DNA of 29,057 nt, taken from assembly GCA_002496385.1 (NCBI GenBank), contig DAJR01000051.1, positions 1 to 29,057 of the forward strand, read 5' to 3'. Numbering within the stretch: position 1 is the stretch's first letter; each line of letters begins with the position of its first letter. Source of the stretch: Methanomassiliicoccales archaeon UBA147 (lineage in GTDB: Archaea; Thermoplasmatota; Thermoplasmata; SG8-5). Positions 1-7,873 of this stretch are shown here, one piece after another. The translations under genes were made by a program, and so were the position numbers. The notes beneath the pieces are model-generated. The model saw only the letters and a program-made list of their open reading frames with translations, had not been told where the DNA came from and did no database searches.

Positions 1-19
1 TGGTGGGGGGTGAGTTCAG

Positions 20-316
20 ATGGAACTGAACGACGCCCAGATAAATTTCCTTGCTTCCCTGGTATTGCTCTTCCTGGGGCTTTACTGTGTGGTGAGCAAG
101 AGAAATTTGATTAAAGTGATAATCGGCATCGAGATAATGGCCAAGGGCGCCCTGCTGAGTTTCATATCCAGCGGCGGCGGCAATATTCAGGCCGTTGTGA
201 TAATCGTGATTGCCATCGACGCCATAATCGCCGCGATGGCCCTGTCTATAATAGTGAACGCATGGAAGCACACCAAGAGCCTGGACCTGACCAAGCTCAC
301 GAAGCTGAGGGGGTGA
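20..316 (+). CDS. NuoK/HyfE/MrpC-like membrane subunit of group 4 hydrogenase
   Basis: A 98-residue, strongly hydrophobic protein with three predicted membrane helices (about residues 8-26, 30-50 and 57-80). It belongs to the NuoK/MrpC family (Oxidored_q2), which forms part of the ion-translocating chain in complex I and related hydrogenases. Helix 2 holds the conserved acidic residue (E38, in GIEIM). Helix 3 has D67 where NuoK usually has a second Glu. A ribosome-binding site (GGGGGGTGAG, 5-14) precedes the ATG. It opens the visible part of the operon; an upstream gene, perhaps NuoJ-like, probably ends within the first 30 bases but cannot be identified. NuoL follows after 6 nt. Confidence 0.88.
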   Translation: MELNDAQINFLASLVLLFLGLYCVVSKRNLIKVIIGIEIMAKGALLSFISSGGGNIQAVVIIVIAIDAIIAAMALSIIVNAWKHTKSLDLTKLTKLRG

Positions 317-322
317 ACCAGG

Positions 323-2140
323 ATGCTTCTCGACAACGATTTATTGCTGGGCTTAATCGTCCTCATCCCATTCATGGCCGCGGCGCTGATTCCCGCTTTG
401 GGAAAGGCGGGCGGCAAAGCTGTGGCGTGGTTCGCGGTGTTCGCCGCACTAATACTCGCAGGGCTAGTCCTGCTGTTGGTGCCCGACATATTCATGGACA
501 ATGTGGTTCCGATAGGCCTCGGCGACGGTATCCAATATGACTGGATACCCTCGGCCGGGATAACCTTCGGTTTCCACATTGACCCCCTGGCCCTGACGCT
601 GGCCGTGGTCGCATCCGCAATCGGCGCGCTCGCGGTCATATACTCGGTCAAGTACATGGAGGGAAAGAAAGGCCTGCCCAGATATTACTCGCTCGTCCTT
701 CTCTTCATCGGCGCCATGGTGTGCCTGGTATTTACCAATAATCTTCTTATTCTCTATATATTCTGGGAGATAATCGGGCTGTGCTCGTACGCATTGATAG
801 GCTTCTACAACGAAGACCCGAAGGCCGCGAAGGCCGGGATAAAGGCATTCGTGTTCACCAGGGTCGGCGACATCGGCCTTCTGCTCGGAATATTCATACT
901 CTATGTCGGCGCCGGCACCTTCAACATCCAGGAGATAATCGCATCCCCGCCGGCAATGCTCTACCTGGCTCCCGCCGCATTCCTCTTCATACTGGGTGCT
1001 CTGGGCAAATCCGCCCAGGTCCCCCTGCATGTATGGCTGCCCGACGCAATGGAGGCGCCTACGACGGTCAGCGCCCTCATACATGCGGCAACGCTGGTCA
1101 ATTCGGGGATATACATCCTGGCAAGGATGAGCCCCGTGTTCTTCGACATCCCGGGATGGGGCACTGCGCTCCTTTTCATTGGAGGTCTCACTGCCCTGCT
1201 GGCCGCTGTCATGGCCTGTGCGGAACCCGACCTGAAGAAGCTTCTTGCGTACTCGACAATCAGCCAGTTGGGATACATGGTGTTCGCGCTCGGCATAATC
1301 GCCAACGAGCCGGACATCGGGCTGGTGCACATAGGCATTCTGGCTGCTTCGTTCCACCTGTTCAGCCATGCGATATTCAAGGCGCTCCTCTTCCTGGGCG
1401 CTGGCTCTGTCATCCATTCTGTGGGCACCCGTGACATGCGCGAGATGGGCGGCCTCAAGGACACCATGAAAGTGACTCACCTCACAATGCTCTTCGGCGC
1501 ACTGGCCCTTGCCGGGATAGTGCCCTTCAGCGGTTTCTGGAGCAAGGACCTCATATTCGCCGGCGCCTGGGAGGCGGAGATGTGGCTCCCGCTGGCAGTG
1601 GTCGTGTTGACCGCAGTGCTCACAGTGGCCTATTCCATGAGGATGTACTGGTTGGTGTTCCGGGGCAAACCCCGCACAGCGGCACACACGCACGAATCTC
1701 CCGCCGCAATGACCGCCCCCCTAGTGATACTGGCGATAGGAGCGATCGGCTCCTGGGCGTTGATTGGGATATTCAGCGAGGCGATGCATGCGCCGGTGTA
1801 TGGTTTCGAGGGGGCACACGCATATGACCTGATGGAATTCCTGGAGCACACTTTCACAAGCCCCGCCGTGCTGCTGTCCTTCCTGGCAATGGGCGTCGGG
1901 CTTCTCATATTCCTCTCCCGTAAGAACCTCCTGCTGAGGAAGCCGAGGACATGCATCATGAAGCTCGCCGCGAAGGGCTTCCACTTCGACACTTTCTACA
2001 ATGGCTTCGTCTCAAGGCTCAGGATACTCGCGATGGGACTTCGGAAGAGCCAGACCGGCGACGCCAACATGAACGCGGTCGGGATTGCCATGGCGTTCCT
2101 GCTGATATTCATATTCATCTTCGTCTGGGGGGTGTTTTGA
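323..2140 (+). CDS. NuoL-like proton/ion-translocating subunit
   Basis: A 605-residue polytopic membrane protein of the NuoL/MrpA-type antiporter-like family. The core signature HVWLPDAMEAPTTVSALIHA lies at about 236-255. The residues known to matter for ion pumping are present: E149 (in FWE), K229, H254 and a Lys at 408 in the SGFWSKD motif. The length and the C-terminal segment (about 480-605, with an FDTFYNGFV motif near 550) match true NuoL rather than the shorter NuoM/N, so the lateral helix is probably present. The start is supported by GAGGGGGTGA at 307-316. The gene abuts the next one without a gap. It should form the distal pump unit of the membrane hydrogenase. Confidence 0.92.
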   Translation: MLLDNDLLLGLIVLIPFMAAALIPALGKAGGKAVAWFAVFAALILAGLVLLLVPDIFMDNVVPIGLGDGIQYDWIPSAGITFGFHIDPLALTLAVVASAIGALAVIYSVKYMEGKKGLPRYYSLVLLFIGAMVCLVFTNNLLILYIFWEIIGLCSYALIGFYNEDPKAAKAGIKAFVFTRVGDIGLLLGIFILYVGAGTFNIQEIIASPPAMLYLAPAAFLFILGALGKSAQVPLHVWLPDAMEAPTTVSALIHAATLVNSGIYILARMSPVFFDIPGWGTALLFIGGLTALLAAVMACAEPDLKKLLAYSTISQLGYMVFALGIIANEPDIGLVHIGILAASFHLFSHAIFKALLFLGAGSVIHSVGTRDMREMGGLKDTMKVTHLTMLFGALALAGIVPFSGFWSKDLIFAGAWEAEMWLPLAVVVLTAVLTVAYSMRMYWLVFRGKPRTAAHTHESPAAMTAPLVILAIGAIGSWALIGIFSEAMHAPVYGFEGAHAYDLMEFLEHTFTSPAVLLSFLAMGVGLLIFLSRKNLLLRKPRTCIMKLAAKGFHFDTFYNGFVSRLRILAMGLRKSQTGDANMNAVGIAMAFLLIFIFIFVWGVF

Positions 2141-3613
2141 ATGAATGCAATACTCCCATTGGCCGCGCTGCTCGGAGGTGCCTACTTGTCCTATGCCGCG
2201 ATACGCGCCTCCCCATCCAAACCGCACTTCGGCGGGATAGCCGCCACAGTGTTCGCAGTGCTGAGCTTCCTGCTCACTTTGTGGTTAGCCCTGGATGTCT
2301 GGGACGGCGTCACGGTGGAATTCACCATAGCCTCCAGCACCCTGCAGGCAGACGCGCTCGGCATACTCCTCGCGTTGGTCGCCACCGGGCTCCTGAGCAT
2401 GGTCTCCCTCTACTCCGTCGGTTACATGAAGGATGATAGGGGCCTGGAGAGCTACTACCCGCTCCTGCTGCTGATGGTCGCCGGAATCATGGGCATCGGC
2501 TTCTCCACCGATTTCTTCATGCTGTTCGTGTTCTTCGAACTGATGGCCATATCCTCCTACGCACTCGTGACCTTCCGCAAGCACAAGCGCGACGCCGCAG
2601 AGGCTGGCGTCAAGTACGTCATACTCAGCGCGGCCGGTTCTGCCATAGCCCTTTTCGGCATATCGATGATTTACGGGCAGACCGGGACGCTGGGCATCTC
2701 GGACTCGCTGTCTGCGATATCCGGCAGCGCCTTCTCCATGGTCGCTGTGATGATGCTGATCATAGGCTTCGGGGTGAAGGCCGCTATTGTCCCTCTCCAC
2801 ACCTGGCTTCCCGACGCCCATTCCGCGGCCCCGTCAGGGATAAGCGCCATCCTGTCCGGCATAGTCATCCAGGCGGGCTTCATCGCGCTGTTCAAATGTC
2901 TGCTGGCCTTCGGCGATTCCGGCATCTCGATAGGCGTACTTCTCATCGGCTTCGCCCTGATAACCATGACGCTGGGCAACATGCTTGCCTTCGCCCAGGC
3001 CTACATCCGGAAAGGAGACCTGAAACGGGTGCTGGCATACTCAAGCATCGCTCAGATGGGCTACATCATCCTGGGCATCGGCCTGTGGATGCAGTACGGC
3101 ACCGAGATGGGCCTGCAGGGCGGTTTGTTCCACATAATGACCCACGCCTTCATGAAGGGCCTCGCTTTCCTTTGCGCCGGCCTGATAATCTACAGGTTGG
3201 GGACTAGGCAGCTCTCCAAGATGCAGGGCATCGGCCATCTCATGCCGCTGACAGCCTTCTGTTTCACGATAGCTGTTCTGTCGCTTGCAGGAGCCCCTCC
3301 GCTCAGCGGTTTCATGAGCGAATGGATGATATTCAAGGCAGGCATAGACGCAACGACGGCGATTGGTTACTGGGGAATACTTATCACCCTGGTTGCGGTG
3401 CTCAACAGCATCCTCTCCATGGGCTATTACCTCCCGATGGTCAGGACATTCTTCCTGAAACCGAAGGGAAAGGTTCCGACTCTCAAGCCGGCCCCGAAAC
3501 TCATGATGGTGCCCATATTGGTACTGACTGCGATAACCATTATCCTCGGCATCTGGCCGGAACTCGGGCTCAAGGCGATTGCTCCCATCCTGCAACTTCT
3601 GGGAGGTGCTTAG
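2141..3613 (+). CDS. NuoM/MrpD-like ion-translocating subunit
   Basis: A 490-residue antiporter-like membrane subunit. The family motif HTWLPDAHSAAPSGISAILSG is at about 220-240. Candidate pump residues are E133 (FFELM), K213 and E394 in SGFMSEWMIF. The last position carries Glu in NuoM but Lys in NuoL and NuoN, so NuoM is the nearest match, although the APSGISAILSGIVI stretch also resembles MrpD/HyfB. GGGGGGTG at 2127-2134 is the ribosome-binding site, and the ATG follows directly on the NuoL stop. With NuoL this gives two antiporter-like pump modules in the visible operon; a third (NuoN) is not seen here. Confidence 0.9.
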   Translation: MNAILPLAALLGGAYLSYAAIRASPSKPHFGGIAATVFAVLSFLLTLWLALDVWDGVTVEFTIASSTLQADALGILLALVATGLLSMVSLYSVGYMKDDRGLESYYPLLLLMVAGIMGIGFSTDFFMLFVFFELMAISSYALVTFRKHKRDAAEAGVKYVILSAAGSAIALFGISMIYGQTGTLGISDSLSAISGSAFSMVAVMMLIIGFGVKAAIVPLHTWLPDAHSAAPSGISAILSGIVIQAGFIALFKCLLAFGDSGISIGVLLIGFALITMTLGNMLAFAQAYIRKGDLKRVLAYSSIAQMGYIILGIGLWMQYGTEMGLQGGLFHIMTHAFMKGLAFLCAGLIIYRLGTRQLSKMQGIGHLMPLTAFCFTIAVLSLAGAPPLSGFMSEWMIFKAGIDATTAIGYWGILITLVAVLNSILSMGYYLPMVRTFFLKPKGKVPTLKPAPKLMMVPILVLTAITIILGIWPELGLKAIAPILQLLGGA

Positions 3614-3958
3614 ATGGATCACACATTGTTCTTCACGCCTCTCTTTGCCTTCATGGTGTTCCTGCTGATATCCTACCTGATTTACTGGGCCGGGGGGAAA
3701 CTCGCCCCCAAGCCGAAGCATCAGTCACGCCACAAGCTCAGCACATATGCCTGCGGCGAGGAGTTCGAGGGCGGGAAGGTCCAGCAATCATTCACGCTGT
3801 TCCATGTGGCCTTCATCTTCACCATATTCCACATCGCGGCGCTGATAATCGTCACAATCCCGGAGGGTGACAACGCACTCTACGGCCTCATTTTCATAGC
3901 AAGCCTCATGGTTGCGGCGGCTGCGCTGGTCACCTCGGGAGGTGAACGGGATGTTTGA
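3614..3958 (+). CDS. NuoA-like small membrane subunit
   Basis: A 114-residue protein with three predicted membrane helices (about 6-26, 62-82 and 88-107). The segment YACGEEFEGGK followed by FTLFHVAFIFTIFHIA resembles the NuoA signature YECGxxPxG...F(D)xE. The Asp and Glu that NuoA carries in the second helix are replaced here by His and Ala. NuoA interacts with NuoH and NuoK next to the quinone/connection module in complex I, and most group 4 hydrogenases lack it. Position between NuoM and NuoB supports the assignment because nuoA precedes nuoB in complex I operons. GGGAGGTG at 3601-3608 is the ribosome-binding site. The 3' end overlaps the next gene by 8 nt. Homology is distant, so the family call is tentative. 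Confidence 0.65.
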   Translation: MDHTLFFTPLFAFMVFLLISYLIYWAGGKLAPKPKHQSRHKLSTYACGEEFEGGKVQQSFTLFHVAFIFTIFHIAALIIVTIPEGDNALYGLIFIASLMVAAAALVTSGGERDV

Positions 3959-4382
3959 AAAGATGGTGAAATTGTCCAGAGTGAAATCTCCGTGGGTCTG
4001 CCACTTCAACTCGGGAAGTTGCAACGGCTGCGACATCGAGATAATCGCGGCGCTGATGCCCAGGTTCGACGCCGAGCGGTTCGGCGTGCTGCTCAAGGGC
4101 TCTCCCAGGCATGCGGACGTTCTGCTGTGCACCGGGCCTGTCACCGGCCAGATGAAAGAAAGGCTCATCAAGATATATGAGCAGATGCCCGAGCCGAAGT
4201 TCGTGGTGGCTTTCGGAGAGTGCGCCTGCACTGGTGCGGTGTACACCGGCGCCTACAATGTGGAAGGCGGCATAGACAAGGTCATTCCGGTGAATGCATA
4301 CGTGCCCGGCTGCCCCCCCAAACCCGAGGCTATCCTCGACGGAGTCGTAAAGCTTCTCACAGCCTTCAAGGAGAGTGAGTGA
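3951..4382 (+). CDS. Group 4 [NiFe] hydrogenase small subunit (NuoB-like)
   Basis: A 143-residue NuoB/EchC/HycG-family protein that carries the [4Fe-4S] cluster nearest the [NiFe] site. Ligand candidates are C24 and C27 (SCNGC), C91 (GECACTG) and C121 (GCPPKP). The CxxC arrangement is typical of hydrogenases and differs from the tandem CC of complex I NuoB. I chose ATG 3951 over an upstream in-frame start because GGAGGTGA (3938-3945) lies 5 nt ahead of it and the N-terminus then matches the family. It overlaps the NuoA-like gene by 8 nt and the NuoC-like gene by 4 nt, so translation is probably coupled. Confidence 0.93.
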   Translation: MFEKMVKLSRVKSPWVCHFNSGSCNGCDIEIIAALMPRFDAERFGVLLKGSPRHADVLLCTGPVTGQMKERLIKIYEQMPEPKFVVAFGECACTGAVYTGAYNVEGGIDKVIPVNAYVPGCPPKPEAILDGVVKLLTAFKESE

Positions 4383-4840
4383 ACATGACCGACGAATTCG
4401 TAACAGGCATCGCAGCGCGGCTCCAGGGCCTGGCTCAGAACATAGTTCGCGTCAAACCGCAGAGGGTGTTCGCAGAGGTCCCGAGGGAAAAACTGCTCGA
4501 TGTCGTGAAGATTCTGAAGGATGAGTATGATGGCTATCATGTCACTGTGATCACCGCCATCGACTCAGGCGAGAAGTTCGAGATACTTTACCACATCGTC
4601 GCCGGCGCCGAGCTTTTCACCCTCAAGGTGTTCCTTCCGAGGAAAGACCCGACCGTGGACACGCTCACAGGCATACTCCCCGGGGCAATTCTGTATGAAA
4701 GGGAGATACATGAGATAATGGGCATCCGGGTTAAAAATCATCCGGACATGCGCAACCTGCTCCTCCCGGATTCCTGGGGAGAGAAAGGCCATCCCCTGAG
4801 AAAAGACTGGGTCGATCCCAGGACCAAGGGGGTGAAGTGA
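4379..4840 (+). CDS. NuoC-like 30-kDa subunit of membrane hydrogenase
   Basis: A 153-residue protein of the NuoC/HycE N-terminal family (complex I 30 kDa). The C-terminal signature is clear: YEREIHEIMGIRVKNHPDMR followed by LLLPDSW and HPLRKDW at about 103-142. It sits at the junction between the hydrogenase large subunit and the peripheral arm. In E. coli hydrogenase 3 and complex I of enterobacteria this domain is fused to the large subunit; here it is separate. The GTG at 4379 overlaps the preceding stop as GTGA; an ATG two codons later (4385) is an equally possible start. The stop overlaps the next ATG. Confidence 0.92.
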   Translation: MNMTDEFVTGIAARLQGLAQNIVRVKPQRVFAEVPREKLLDVVKILKDEYDGYHVTVITAIDSGEKFEILYHIVAGAELFTLKVFLPRKDPTVDTLTGILPGAILYEREIHEIMGIRVKNHPDMRNLLLPDSWGEKGHPLRKDWVDPRTKGVK

Positions 4841-6021
4841 TGGCGAGAGTGACAATTCCTATAGGCCCCCAACACCCAGCGCTCAAGGAGCCCGAGCGGT
4901 TCATGGTCACGGTCGAGGGCGAGACAATCGTTGACGCGGATGTGCGCATCGGCCACATCCACCGCGGCCTGGAGAAGCTTTTCGAGCAGAGGACATACCT
5001 GCAGAACATCCACATCACAGAAAGGATATGCGGAATTTGTTCCTTCACCCACAGCACCAATTTCTGCCAGGCGACCGAATACATACTCGGCGTCGAACCG
5101 CCGAGGCGCGGCCTGTACCTGAGAACTCTGATGAACGAGTTCGAGAGGATTCACAGCCACCTGCTTTGGCTCGGGGTCGCAGGCCACGAGATGGGCTTCG
5201 ACACCCTCCTGATGTGGTCATGGGACGACAGGGAAAGGATTCTGGACCTGTTCGAGGACATAACAGGCAACAGGGTCACCCATGCCTTCAATACGATTGG
5301 CGGGGTCCGGCGCGACATCACGGACGCCCAGATACAGAGGATCCTCCATACAATGGACATCATGGAGGAGCGGACCAAGGCCTATATCCAGGTCGGGCTC
5401 AACGAGCAGACCATCCTGAAAAGGACGCAGGGCGTCGGTATCCTCACGACCGCGGATGCCAAAAGGCTGTGCGCGGTAGGCCCCAGGCTGAGGGCGTCCA
5501 ATGTCAAATACGATGTCAGGAAGAACGACCCATACGCCGCCTACGGGGAACTGCCCTTCGAGGTGATAACCTCGGACACGCTGGATGTGCACGGCCAATT
5601 GGTCGTGAGGGCCCTGGAGCTTCTGGAGTGCGTCAAAATGTGCAGGTACATGGTTCAGAACCTTCCGGCCGGCGAAATCAGGGTCAAGGTCCCGAGGAAG
5701 GTCCCGCCGGGCGAGGCCATCAGCAGGACCGAGGCTCCCCGCGGCGAGGACATCCACTACCTCAGGAGCAACGGCACCGATAAACCTGAGAGGCTGAAGG
5801 TGCGCGCTCCCACCCTGGCGAACATACTCAATGTGGCCCACACCCTGAAAGGCGCGAACATCGCCGACATACCGCTGATCGTTGCGGGCATAGACCCGTG
5901 CATGGGCTGCATGGACCGCGTGCTCATCCTGGACAGGGACAAAGAGAGTTGCAAGGTCATGTCTGCGGAGCAATTGAGAGAGTATTCCATCGAATGGTAC
6001 AGGAAGGAGGCATACCGATGA
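4840..6021 (+). CDS. Group 4 [NiFe] hydrogenase catalytic large subunit (NuoD-like)
   Basis: A 393-residue catalytic subunit. Both nickel-binding motifs are intact: RICGIC (C64, C67) and DPCMGC (C354, C357), so this is a true [NiFe] hydrogenase and not a complex I NuoD or a cysteine-less Ehr-type relative. The last motif reads DPCMGCMDR and is followed by a 33-residue tail. This is close in position and size to the tail that HycI removes from E. coli HycE after the Arg, and a HycI-like protease is encoded at 7343-7816. GGGGGTGA (4828-4835) lies 4 nt before ATG 4840. The probable reaction is ferredoxin-driven H2 evolution, or the reverse, coupled to ion transport; direction cannot be read from sequence. 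Confidence 0.95.
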   Translation: MARVTIPIGPQHPALKEPERFMVTVEGETIVDADVRIGHIHRGLEKLFEQRTYLQNIHITERICGICSFTHSTNFCQATEYILGVEPPRRGLYLRTLMNEFERIHSHLLWLGVAGHEMGFDTLLMWSWDDRERILDLFEDITGNRVTHAFNTIGGVRRDITDAQIQRILHTMDIMEERTKAYIQVGLNEQTILKRTQGVGILTTADAKRLCAVGPRLRASNVKYDVRKNDPYAAYGELPFEVITSDTLDVHGQLVVRALELLECVKMCRYMVQNLPAGEIRVKVPRKVPPGEAISRTEAPRGEDIHYLRSNGTDKPERLKVRAPTLANILNVAHTLKGANIADIPLIVAGIDPCMGCMDRVLILDRDKESCKVMSAEQLREYSIEWYRKEAYR

Positions 6022-7001
6022 CCCCGATTGAATCACTGATTTACATGCTGGTCTTCCCCGGTTTCCTGTTCCTCACCAGCTACGCGTTCTTCTGCCAGTA
6101 CCTCGACAGGAAGCTCTACGCGAGATTCCAGAAGCGTGTCGGACCGCCCTTCATCCAGCCCATCGCCGATTTCATCAAGCTGCTGGCCAAGGAGGACATC
6201 GTTCCGAAGGCAGCAGACAACAGGATGTTCAGCGCCGCACCGATAGTGGGACTGGCTGCTGTCCTCACGGCTTTCATATTCATCCCGGTACTCGCCCTCC
6301 ACTCGGTCATCCCATCTTTCGAAGGCGACCTGATAGTCGTGCTCTACCTGCTGACAATCCCGACCCTGGCCATATTCCTCGCGGGATGGACCTCGGGAAA
6401 CCCCTTCGGCCAGGTCGGCGCGATGAGGGCCATTGTCCAGATGATTTCGTACGAGATACCTTTCTTCCTCGCACTCCTTGCCCCGGCCCTGATAGTCGGA
6501 AGCTGGAGCTTGGGCCGGATATTGGATTACCAGCTTGGCGGCATGTGGCTCGTCATATTCGCGCCGCTGGCTGTGATAATAGCCATAGTCACCCTGCAGG
6601 GAAAGCTAGAGAGGCTTCCCTTCGACATCCCTGACGCTGAAACCGAAATTGTGGGCGGCCCGCTCACCGAATATTCGGGAAGGAGGCTGGCTCTCTTCCG
6701 GGCCATGCTCGACGTCGAGATGGTAGTGGGTGCCGCGCTGATAGTGACCCTGTTCTTCGGAGGCTACGACCTGATAATCAGCTTCTCTGACCTGCCCTGG
6801 TACCTGCCGGTCCTGCTGAATGCAGTGATATTCTTCGTGAAGGTGCTCTTCATCGTGGGGATACTCGCCCTCATCAAGGCGGTCGTAGCAAGGTACAGGA
6901 TAGACCAGATGGTCTCCCTTTCCTACAGGTGGCTGATCCCCCTGTCTGTGGCGCAGATAGTGTTCATTGTGGTCCTGAAATTCGGAGGGTGGTTGATATG
7001 A
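6018..7001 (+). CDS. NuoH/HycD-like membrane anchor subunit
   Basis: A 327-residue polytopic protein (about eight helices) of the NuoH/HyfC/EchB family. It anchors the catalytic arm to the membrane and starts the ion path. Family signatures are DRKLYARFQKRVGPPF at about 29-44, IQPIADFIKLLAKED just after it, and DIPDAETEIVGGPLTEYSGR at about 204-223, which corresponds to the charged loop of NuoH. The start ATG at 6018 overlaps the previous stop as ATGA and has AAGGAGG at 6004-6010. Its end overlaps the ferredoxin subunit gene in the same way. Confidence 0.94.
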   Translation: MTPIESLIYMLVFPGFLFLTSYAFFCQYLDRKLYARFQKRVGPPFIQPIADFIKLLAKEDIVPKAADNRMFSAAPIVGLAAVLTAFIFIPVLALHSVIPSFEGDLIVVLYLLTIPTLAIFLAGWTSGNPFGQVGAMRAIVQMISYEIPFFLALLAPALIVGSWSLGRILDYQLGGMWLVIFAPLAVIIAIVTLQGKLERLPFDIPDAETEIVGGPLTEYSGRRLALFRAMLDVEMVVGAALIVTLFFGGYDLIISFSDLPWYLPVLLNAVIFFVKVLFIVGILALIKAVVARYRIDQMVSLSYRWLIPLSVAQIVFIVVLKFGGWLI

Positions 7002-7339
7002 AAAGGCCAGGAATAATGATTAAGGATGTGTTCAAGCGCCTGACGATGAAGCCAGTGACCTCGAAGTACCCGGCCGAGAAATCCCCGGCCGAGCCCGGCT
7101 ACAGGGGCAAGATGGAATTCTACGTGGACAAATGCATCAGCTGCGGCATGTGCGCGAAGGACTGCCCGTCGTTCGCCTGCGTCATGGAAGAGATAGACGG
7201 CAAGAAGCGCCCTGTCTTCTACCTGGACAAATGCATGTTCTGCGCCCAGTGCGAGGAATCATGCCCCAAGGACGCCATCAAGATGACAACGGAATATGAA
7301 CTTGCACACCTGGCAGGGAACCCACAGATAGTGAAGTGA
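6998..7339 (+). CDS. NuoI/HycF-like two-cluster ferredoxin subunit
   Basis: A 113-residue protein with two [4Fe-4S] motifs: C46-C49-C52-C56 (CISCGMCAKDC) and C79-C82-C85-C89 (CMFCAQCEESC). NuoI/EchF/HycF proteins pass electrons from soluble ferredoxin to the small subunit. Since no NuoE, F or G gene occurs in this operon, ferredoxin is the likely electron partner. ATG 6998 was chosen because it forms an ATGA overlap with the NuoH stop, has GGAGGGTGG just upstream, and gives a normal NuoI-like N-terminus. The next gene starts 3 nt after the stop. Confidence 0.93.
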   Translation: MKRPGIMIKDVFKRLTMKPVTSKYPAEKSPAEPGYRGKMEFYVDKCISCGMCAKDCPSFACVMEEIDGKKRPVFYLDKCMFCAQCEESCPKDAIKMTTEYELAHLAGNPQIVK

Positions 7340-7342
7340 TTC

Positions 7343-7816
7343 ATGAATTTCGAAGATTCCCTTCGCACAGCCCTGCAAGGTGCAGTAAAAACTGTCATCG
7401 TAGGAATCGGAAATGAGCTGAACGGCGACGATGGCTTCGGAATCCGGGTGGCTGAAAGAATCCACCAGTCGGAAAAATCCATCAGCATATTGGCTCACAC
7501 GGTCCCAGAGAATTTCATCAGCGTCATCGCTGCGGAAAAACCATCGCATGTTCTCTTTCTGGACTCGGCATTCCTCGATGCCAGTCCGGGGACCCTCAGT
7601 CTATTGGGCACCGAGGACCTGGCGAGAATTGCCACCGTGACCCATCGGATACCCCTGTCGAAGATAATCGAAAGACTTGTGGGACTTCATCAATGCCAGA
7701 TACTCATAATTGGGCTTCAGCCGAAAAACATGGATGTGGGCTCGGGCCTTTCACCCGAGGTTCGCGAAACAGCCGATGAATTGGTCGATTTGTTGAACAA
7801 TATCTTCTCAATATGA
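7343..7816 (+). CDS. hycI: [NiFe] hydrogenase maturation endopeptidase (HycI family)
   Basis: A 157-residue protein of the HycI/HybD peptidase family (M52). It cleaves the C-terminal tail of the large subunit after nickel insertion. GIGNELNGDDGFG at 21-33 is the family signature. The expected nickel-sensing residues are E25, D74 (LFLDSA) and H101 (THRIP). GLQPKNMDVGSGLS near 124-137 closely matches the HycI motif. Location at the end of the hydrogenase operon, 3 nt after the ferredoxin subunit, points to the 4840-6021 product as substrate. No hypA-F accessory genes lie in the window, so they must be elsewhere. Confidence 0.92.
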   Translation: MNFEDSLRTALQGAVKTVIVGIGNELNGDDGFGIRVAERIHQSEKSISILAHTVPENFISVIAAEKPSHVLFLDSAFLDASPGTLSLLGTEDLARIATVTHRIPLSKIIERLVGLHQCQILIIGLQPKNMDVGSGLSPEVRETADELVDLLNNIFSI

Positions 7817-7843
7817 CCAATAATGCTGGGGAGGAATGTACAA

Positions 7844-7873
7844 ATAGCCCCGAACCATTCTGAGGGGGGCTAT
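7844..7873 (+). promoter_or_regulatory. Inverted repeat over the start of the first regulator gene
   Basis: ATAGCCCC (7844-7851) and GGGGCTAT (7866-7873) form a perfect 8-bp inverted repeat with a 14-nt loop. The right arm covers part of the G-rich ribosome-binding region (7862-7869) and the first two bases of the ATG at 7872. It could be an operator for self-repression or an RNA hairpin that hides the start. A palindromic TGTACA lies just upstream at 7837-7842. Function is inferred only from position. Confidence 0.4.

Noticed and set aside
464..1693. Long 409-residue open frame on the minus strand inside the NuoL-like gene
   Set aside because: Composition is rich in His, Glu and Gly with no recognisable motif, and it lies antisense to a clear family member; it is a codon-bias shadow.
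4840..6021. Complex I NuoD or a cysteine-less Ehr-type protein
   Set aside because: Both CxxC nickel-binding motifs and a C-terminal processing tail are present, and a maturation protease is encoded in the same operon.
7836..7847. Tiny ATG-TAC-AAA-TAG frame after a GGGGAGGA sequence before the first regulator
   Set aside because: The ribosome-binding-like sequence is directly adjacent to the ATG, too close for normal initiation, and three codons are easily explained by chance.
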